From positions 23,049 to 87,048 of the forward strand of contig JAEYAU010000253.1 in NCBI GenBank assembly GCA_023404705.1: DNA of 64,000 nt, read 5' to 3'. A program made the position numbers and the translations under genes. The notes beneath the pieces are model-generated. The model saw only the letters and a list, made by a program, of their open reading frames with translations, searched no databases and was not told the origin of the DNA. The DNA comes from Pseudomonadota bacterium (GTDB lineage Bacteria > Pseudomonadota > Alphaproteobacteria > Rhizobiales > Xanthobacteraceae). Positions 59,414-64,000 of this stretch are shown piece by piece (position 1 is the first letter of the stretch; every line of letters begins with the position of its first letter).

Positions 59414-60604
59414 GTGGACGATCTAAAACTAGAAATTTGGTACGAGATGCAGAAGACCCTGTTCGTCGAGAACACGGCCGTCTTCCTCGCCGATACCGAT
59501 GCCGCTTCCGTCCTCTCGCAGGACGGCAAGAAGGTGCACAAGCCTATCATGTCCAAGGCTCGCACCGGCACCTACACCCCATATTCGGACATAACGTTCA
59601 AGCGCCAATCTGCCACCAAGCAGACTCTTGAGGTTGATACCTTCGAGTATGCTGCGGAGGAGATCGATTGGACCGACAAGAAGCAGACCGCGAAGTACAA
59701 TCCGGTCACCTTCTCGGCCATGTCGATGCAGCGCAATCTTAACAACCGCATCGAGCAGAACTATCTCTCGAAGATCACTGGCTCCAAGCACACAATTGAC
59801 GGCGCGACGCTCGGCGGCGCGTCCGGCTCTTACGTCGACTTCCAGGGCTCGGCCATCTTCGACGTATTCGAGGCCGCCGACACCAGGCTCGGCTCCGCTG
59901 ATGCTCCCCTTGAAGGGCGCACCGCGGTGTTCGGTCCGCATGCCATCGCCGCTATCCGCAAGCTGAAGTCCCAGCGCGAGACGCCCCTCGGCGACAGCGT
60001 CATGGCCAACGGCGTCATCGGCCCGTGGAATGGCTGGACCATCGTGCAGAACAACAACCTGCCGTGGAGCGCATCGCTTAAGATCGCGACCCAGCCGACC
60101 GACGGCGACACCGTCGTTATCGCGGGCGTCACGTTCACCTTCAAGACCACACTCGGCACGACTGCCGGCCAAGTCCTGATCGGCGGCTCCGCATCCGCAG
60201 CCCGCACGAACCTCAAGAGCGCGATCGAGGGCGGCGGCACGGCCGGCACCGATTACATCGAGCTCGATACGGAGGACCAGTTCATCATCCGCGAGAAGCG
60301 CCATGTACGCGCCACCATTGTCAGCAATGACATGAACATGACCGGTTACGGCGATATCGTCGTGTCGGAGACTCTCACTGCCGCTGCCGACGTCTGGAGC
60401 AATCAGCTTCAGGGCGCACACTTCGGCGTCCGCGGAGCGATCGACCTCGTGGTCCAGATCGATCCGAACGACATCCGCATCATCGAGAAGGAGAAGGGCT
60501 TCGCTGATCTTACGAAGTCGCTGCTCGGCATGGGCGCGAAGATGTACGACGACGGCGCCCGCGCGTCCGTCTACGCCAAGTTCGACGCGAGCAACTGGAA
60601 GTAA
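59414..60604 (+). CDS. Major capsid protein with apparent inserted domain
   Basis: The 396-residue protein starts at a GTG. Its flanks read as a capsid fold (N-terminal arm, FEYAAEEIDWTDKKQTAKY, QRNLNNRIEQNYLS, VFGPHAIAAIRKLK; C-terminal GIRGAIDLVVQ-like GVRGAIDLVVQIDPND). Between about residues 220 and 325 an extra beta domain appears (TDGDTVVIAGVTFTFKTTLG, VLIGGSASAARTNLKSAI), of a type found in phage decoration and tail proteins. Gene position after the scaffold supports the call. Confidence 0.75.
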   Translation: MDDLKLEIWYEMQKTLFVENTAVFLADTDAASVLSQDGKKVHKPIMSKARTGTYTPYSDITFKRQSATKQTLEVDTFEYAAEEIDWTDKKQTAKYNPVTFSAMSMQRNLNNRIEQNYLSKITGSKHTIDGATLGGASGSYVDFQGSAIFDVFEAADTRLGSADAPLEGRTAVFGPHAIAAIRKLKSQRETPLGDSVMANGVIGPWNGWTIVQNNNLPWSASLKIATQPTDGDTVVIAGVTFTFKTTLGTTAGQVLIGGSASAARTNLKSAIEGGGTAGTDYIELDTEDQFIIREKRHVRATIVSNDMNMTGYGDIVVSETLTAAADVWSNQLQGAHFGVRGAIDLVVQIDPNDIRIIEKEKGFADLTKSLLGMGAKMYDDGARASVYAKFDASNWK

Positions 60605-60628
60605 TTAGCAACACTCAACAACACCACC

Positions 60629-61063
60629 ATGCGAAAGACAATCTTCATTCTGGCGGTTCTCGCCCTGGCGGCTGGAGGTGTTGCGATCTTCCAGTCCGGG
60701 CTCATGAAGCTCGGGGGGCAGCTCCTCACGCGCATTGGCGCGTCAGGCACGCAGCTTCAGCAGGTGCTTGCCGGTTCTACCGACTTCCTCGGGATGAACA
60801 GCAGCCAGGCAGCCACGTCCACCAAGCCATACGACCTGTATGTGCCCGGTCTGCGGTCGGGCGACCTGGTGTTCGCGCAGCTCTCTACGACCACCCCGAA
60901 CGCTGGCCAGCTGAGCGCCGGCTGGTTCATCCGCAGTTGCCACGCATCCACGACGCCGAATTACGCGACGTGCGACGTGAGCAACCTGACCGGAACGGCC
61001 GCGGTGCCGTCTATCGGGGACGTAGGGTCTTCCACGCGCTTCCTGGGCATTCGTCTAGACTAG
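60629..61063 (+). CDS. Hypothetical exported or membrane-anchored phage protein
   Basis: The 144-residue protein starts with a hydrophobic segment (KTIFILAVLALAAGGVAIFQSG) and continues with a Ser/Thr-rich beta region holding two cysteines (RSCHASTTPNYATCDVSN). A signal sequence on a structural protein is unusual. A GC hairpin (CTGCCCC TTCG GGGGGCAG, 61080-61098) follows. Confidence 0.6.
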   Translation: MRKTIFILAVLALAAGGVAIFQSGLMKLGGQLLTRIGASGTQLQQVLAGSTDFLGMNSSQAATSTKPYDLYVPGLRSGDLVFAQLSTTTPNAGQLSAGWFIRSCHASTTPNYATCDVSNLTGTAAVPSIGDVGSSTRFLGIRLD

Positions 61064-61127
61064 CCGTCTTGCCCTCACTCTGCCCCTTCGGGGGGCAGCG
61101 ACGAGGGCGGGACAACCACACACCCAT

Positions 61128-61559
61128 ATGAATTACAAAGAAGCACTCGTCATTGCCGCCGTCATCGCCCTTCCGGTCTTTATAGCGACCTACGCGGCGC
61201 ACGCGGCAAACTACTTCACGCAGAAGGTCCAGCCCCAAGCACTCGGTAACGCCACGAGCCAGTGCGACGTTACGGAGACGACCGTAGCCATTGGCCACCA
61301 GGCCGCAACCACCGTTCTCGCGGCCGGCAGCTATCAATGGATCAAGCTCGTGCAGCCCATAAACGCATCCAACACGGTGTCGACGTCGCTTGGCGGGACG
61401 GCTGTGAGCGGGAGGGGCGACCAGCTAACTCCGGCCACCTCCACGTCGCCGGTTCCATCGTTGGTGTACGGGTTCGCACCCAATATGCCCTACCGTGGAG
61501 CCATCACGGCCAAGACCAGCACGGGCAGCAGCACTATCAACGTAGTCTCTTGCCGCTAG
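61128..61559 (+). CDS. Hypothetical exported phage protein
   Basis: The 143-residue protein has a clear signal peptide (ALVIAAVIALPVFIATYAAHA) followed by Ser/Thr-rich beta sequence and two cysteines (SQCDVTE; VVSCR). Its design is like that of the preceding gene, suggesting a paired role outside the cytoplasm, for example in envelope modification of lysogens. Confidence 0.6.
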   Translation: MNYKEALVIAAVIALPVFIATYAAHAANYFTQKVQPQALGNATSQCDVTETTVAIGHQAATTVLAAGSYQWIKLVQPINASNTVSTSLGGTAVSGRGDQLTPATSTSPVPSLVYGFAPNMPYRGAITAKTSTGSSTINVVSCR

Positions 61560-61560
61560 C

Positions 61561-61809
61561 ATGGTCTGGACTGAGCGAGCCAAAGCAACAACCTCGCTCA
61601 GCCCCCGCACGACAACGAGCGGGTTAGTCCGCGTCGGGGATCTTGGCCTCGACAATCCGATCTTCGCAGGCCTCTCGTTCGATGATCCGGTTCCGGGCGC
61701 GGGCAGGACGCTCGGGGAGCTCGCGTTCGACGACTACATCCGCGTGAGCATCTGGACCGAGCGGACTGCAGAAGCAGCGGCCTTTACCCCTAGACTCCAA
61801 TCAGCATGA
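61561..61809 (+). CDS. Hypothetical phage protein
   Basis: The 82-residue protein begins MVWTERAKATTSL; a similar WTERT segment recurs near its end (IRVSIWTERTAEAAAF). It starts 1 base after the previous stop and overlaps the holin-like gene. No family recognised. Confidence 0.5.
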   Translation: MVWTERAKATTSLSPRTTTSGLVRVGDLGLDNPIFAGLSFDDPVPGAGRTLGELAFDDYIRVSIWTERTAEAAAFTPRLQSA

Positions 61810-62105
61810 CAGACCAAGCAGCAAGCAATTCGCCTCTCATCGCTCATCTGATTATCGCGATATTTGGCGCGGTCGTGCATGCGGCAAAAGCTTATCGGCT
61901 CGGCACCTCGAAGACGTGGGTCGACTTCTTCACGCTGACGGTCATGTCGTCCTTCACTGGAGTCATCTTTTCATTGATGGCCCTGCATACGCTAGGGCCA
62001 GAACAGCACTACCTGACGCTCGCTATGGCAGGCACGGGCGGGTTTCTCGGAGTGGAGGGCATGACGTTTATCATTGAGAAGGTGCGAACGGTGCTCATCA
62101 AATAG
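61806..62105 (+). CDS. Holin-like membrane protein
   Basis: The 99-residue protein has three hydrophobic segments (LIAHLIIAIFGAVVHAA, FFTLTVMSSFTGVIFSLMAL, YLTLAMAGTGGFLGVEGM) and a short charged tail, the size and topology of a class I holin. No endolysin is seen in the window, so the lysis role is inferred from topology. Confidence 0.6.
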   Translation: MTDQAASNSPLIAHLIIAIFGAVVHAAKAYRLGTSKTWVDFFTLTVMSSFTGVIFSLMALHTLGPEQHYLTLAMAGTGGFLGVEGMTFIIEKVRTVLIK

Positions 62106-62107
62106 TT

Positions 62108-62821
62108 ATGCAATTCAACTCAGGCAACAACAGCATAATCTCAGACGTGAGGTGGTGGTGCCGCCTGCCTTCGGACGATACGACGCTCTACCCGGTCGCA
62201 GACATCAGGCGTAACGCCAATATGGCCATGGATCGCGTTAGCACGCTGATCATGCGGTCTGACAATTCGTGGGAATGGGACGATTTCAATAATGAAAATG
62301 GAGACGGAGAGGCAACGCTTCCGCTCAGCACGGGAGACCTCGAAGCGAACCAAGAGGACTATGCGCTCACTCTCTCGCATTTGAAGGTGATCCGCGTCCG
62401 CGTCAAGGACCCCAATGGCAATTGGCTAACCCTCCAGCCCATCTCGCGCCGCGAGCTCAGCGACAGTCAGATTGCAAGCACCGGTACGCCGAGCGGCTAT
62501 GACAAGCTCGGCAACTCAATTTTTCTCACGCCGATCCCGAGTTACGGCTCAACTGAGGGCCTTGAAATCCAATATCAGCGCCCGGCTGTGTACTTCGATG
62601 CTGACAGCGACGCGGTAGAGCCCGGCTTCGCCCCTCAATTCCATCGGCTCATCTCGCTCTACGCCGCGCTGGATTACTGCGACATCCATCTGCCCGACCA
62701 GGCACAAAAGATTCGCGCGCGCATCGAGGCGCTCGAAACTGAGCTGGTCGACTTCTATGGCGATCGCGACCGCGACCAACTTCCTAAAATGACTGTAGAG
62801 CCGACGATCGAGCCATTCTGA
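62108..62821 (+). CDS. Phage adaptor / virion structural protein
   Basis: The 237-residue protein reads like head-to-tail adaptor proteins of podovirus-type phages: ADIRRNANMAMDRVSTLIM near the start, DLEANQEDYALTLSHLKVIRV, YDKLGNSIFLTPIPSYG and PQFHRLISLYAALDYC, then a helical tail (KIRARIEALETELVDFYGD). These proteins form a ring below the portal. Confidence 0.6.
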   Translation: MQFNSGNNSIISDVRWWCRLPSDDTTLYPVADIRRNANMAMDRVSTLIMRSDNSWEWDDFNNENGDGEATLPLSTGDLEANQEDYALTLSHLKVIRVRVKDPNGNWLTLQPISRRELSDSQIASTGTPSGYDKLGNSIFLTPIPSYGSTEGLEIQYQRPAVYFDADSDAVEPGFAPQFHRLISLYAALDYCDIHLPDQAQKIRARIEALETELVDFYGDRDRDQLPKMTVEPTIEPF

Positions 62822-62824
62822 CGT

Positions 62825-64000
62825 ATGAAGCAGTCTCTCTTCCCAAACGGCGTCAAAGGGCTCAGCGATAGCAAGTGGAGCGGCGTACTCGGCAGTGCCT
62901 TCCGCCTGGTCGGGATAGACATCCACTCCACGCCCGGCCTTATCAAAGTCCACCAGAAGCTCACGAAGAGCTCCGGCTCCACGGTCACGGAGCTATGCAA
63001 CGAGCGGCTTGCGCTCTCCAATGGCACCAAGCTCTGGTTCTCCGCGACGACCGGGAAGATCTGGCGCGATGTGAGCGGCACGTGGACCCTGGCGCACACG
63101 ACCGTGCCCACCTCCGGCGGCGCGGCCTGTCTCGGCGCGGGTGAGTTCGACAACTGGGTTATCTGGGCGACCGAGAGCTACGTCCACCGCATCCACGTCA
63201 ATGACGTCAACAGCACATGGGCTGACCGCGTCTACCAAAACTACGCGGCCTTTAGCGAAGGAGACGACGAGCACCACCCGATGGCGGTGCAGAACCTGGA
63301 GCTCTTCATCGGCGACAAGACCGTCATCGAGAAGATCACGGATGCGTCGACCGTCGACCCCGACCCGGGGTCGGATATGGAGACGACGCTCAACTCCTCG
63401 ACCGACTGGCTCGCTATCGGCCTCAGCCTCAAGGCTTCAGAGCTCCAGTTTCCGACCGTGCTCGCGACGGCGCGTGAATCGTTTCCCGGGACCTACGCTG
63501 CTAGCGTCACGACACTGCTTGTTGGTGGTGGCGGCGGTGGTGGTGGCATACATGGCGCGGCCAACGACCGAGCGGCCGGAGGTGGCGGTGGTGGCAAGGT
63601 CACCGAGAGCGCCCTCTCGCTCGCGCCCGGCAGCTATGCAATCACGATCGGCGCGGGCGGAGCGGGAGGTGTAGGCGGTGCACGCGGCACCGACGGCGGT
63701 GTTACGAAAATCGAACTCGGCGCTGCGGTAATTGCATCAGTCACCGGCGGCGGCGGCGGTGGCACGACGGTAACAGATTTTGACGGCAAGCCCGGCGCCT
63801 CCGGCGGCGGCGGCGGAAAGGGCCCCGGCGGGACCGGCAATGGCGGGACCGGCACTCCAGGCGGCAATGGCGGCAATGCGGGCACCGTCTCAGGCGGCGG
63901 CGGCGGTGGCGCGGGTGGCGCCGGGAGCAATGGCGGCGCTAATACCGGCGGCAACGGAGGCGCGGGCGTGAGCTCTTCCGTGAGCGGTGCTGCCGTGACG
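62825..64000 (+). CDS. Glycine-rich phage tail protein (partial, 3' end outside window)
   Basis: From ATG 62825 the frame is open to the edge, 392 codons. The first 210 residues form a beta-rich structural domain (FRLVGIDIHSTPGLIKVHQK; TGKIWRDVSGTWTLAHT; NWVIWATESYVHRIHV), like phage tail or stabilisation proteins. From about residue 220 it becomes a long glycine-rich region with GGGGGGGG, GAGGAGGVGG and GGNGGNAG runs, as in tail fibres and adhesins with polyglycine sandwich folds. Confidence 0.75.
   Translation, partial: MKQSLFPNGVKGLSDSKWSGVLGSAFRLVGIDIHSTPGLIKVHQKLTKSSGSTVTELCNERLALSNGTKLWFSATTGKIWRDVSGTWTLAHTTVPTSGGAACLGAGEFDNWVIWATESYVHRIHVNDVNSTWADRVYQNYAAFSEGDDEHHPMAVQNLELFIGDKTVIEKITDASTVDPDPGSDMETTLNSSTDWLAIGLSLKASELQFPTVLATARESFPGTYAASVTTLLVGGGGGGGGIHGAANDRAAGGGGGGKVTESALSLAPGSYAITIGAGGAGGVGGARGTDGGVTKIELGAAVIASVTGGGGGGTTVTDFDGKPGASGGGGGKGPGGTGNGGTGTPGGNGGNAGTVSGGGGGGAGGAGSNGGANTGGNGGAGVSSSVSGAAVT

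Larger units (their letters stand above)
40641..64000. mobile_element. Prophage or phage-like integrated element (left end; right end outside window)
   Basis: It begins at the tRNA-Gly anticodon loop. The order is integrase, AlpA-like regulator, DNA-transfer-like ATPases, small early genes on both strands, terminases, portal, scaffold-like protein, capsid, holin-like protein, adaptor and tail. Codon and base use are less GC-rich than in the host part. Many genes are very short and densely packed. No right attachment site, repressor or tape measure is seen before the window ends. Confidence 0.9.

Noticed and set aside
61080..61098. GC hairpin CTGCCCC/GGGGGCAG as a terminator
   Set aside because: It has no T tract and the downstream genes appear to belong to the same late transcript, so it is not listed as a terminator.
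63634..63954. Proline-rich minus-strand frame at the right edge
   Set aside because: It is the reverse complement of the glycine-rich repeat region of the tail protein, which turns GGN/GGC codons into a proline-rich shadow.
1..64000. CRISPR arrays, insertion sequences, rRNA genes
   Set aside because: No regularly spaced repeat array, no transposase gene with terminal inverted repeats and no ribosomal RNA sequence was seen on either strand.

Overview
The window looks like the chromosome of a GC-rich alphaproteobacterium of the order Hyphomicrobiales (Bradyrhizobium/Xanthobacteraceae-like), entering a prophage at about 40.64 kb. The order is suggested by a NepR-EcfG-PhyR stress module, GcrA, clustered GANTC sites, a SAM-II riboswitch and several short palindromic intergenic repeats of the kind found in Bradyrhizobium relatives. 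The first 6.5 kb points to methylotrophy: PQQ-linked accessory genes, an orphan pqqA, and a block of genes of the methanofuran / tetrahydromethanopterin (H4MPT) pathway used for formaldehyde oxidation. The species cannot be fixed from the sequence alone.

Layout of the host part. 0-1.9 kb (minus): PQQ-associated beta-propeller and substrate-binding protein. 2.0-6.3 kb (plus): six tightly packed methanofuran/H4MPT cofactor genes, the first a fusion of an MfnB-like and a FolB-like domain. 6.43-6.51 kb: a 25-residue pqqA. 6.6-14 kb: a general stress response island with an HWE-type kinase, response regulator, phyR, nepR-ecfG and small stress genes (DUF3309, CsbD, DUF1328, low-affinity iron permease-like); six GGAAC-N16/17-(C/G)GTT promoters are visible here. 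14.2-18.1 kb: FAD monooxygenase, SLC23 permease, membrane protein. 18.2-25.0 kb: phoR-pstSCAB-phoU-phoB. 25.1-29.2 kb: gcrA, then argD-argF-hslO. 29.8-33.2 kb: two tandem TrkH proteins and apaG. 33.5-36.2 kb: opgC with two SGNH hydrolases, the first apparently lacking catalytic blocks. 36.3-37.6 kb: metZ behind a SAM-II riboswitch with an intrinsic terminator. 37.7-40.5 kb: dCTP deaminase and two tandem bacterial voltage-gated cation channels.

Prophage (about 40.64 kb to beyond the right edge). The element starts inside the anticodon loop of a tRNA-Gly(CCC), leaving only its 5' half on the left. An integrase and an AlpA-like regulator come first. Next is a strongly structured non-coding region, then an unusual cassette: a VirD4/HerA-like protein that seems to have lost its ATPase motifs, an intact membrane-anchored VirD4/HerA-like ATPase, a replication-relaxation-like winged-helix protein and a CCHC zinc-knuckle protein. 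These look like conjugation or DNA-mobilisation parts inside a phage genome. Small early genes follow (CHC2 zinc-finger protein, methyltransferase, DUF932, VRR-NUC), then the head module (small and large terminase, portal, scaffold-like protein, major capsid with an apparent inserted domain), a holin-like protein, an adaptor and a glycine-rich tail protein that runs off the window.
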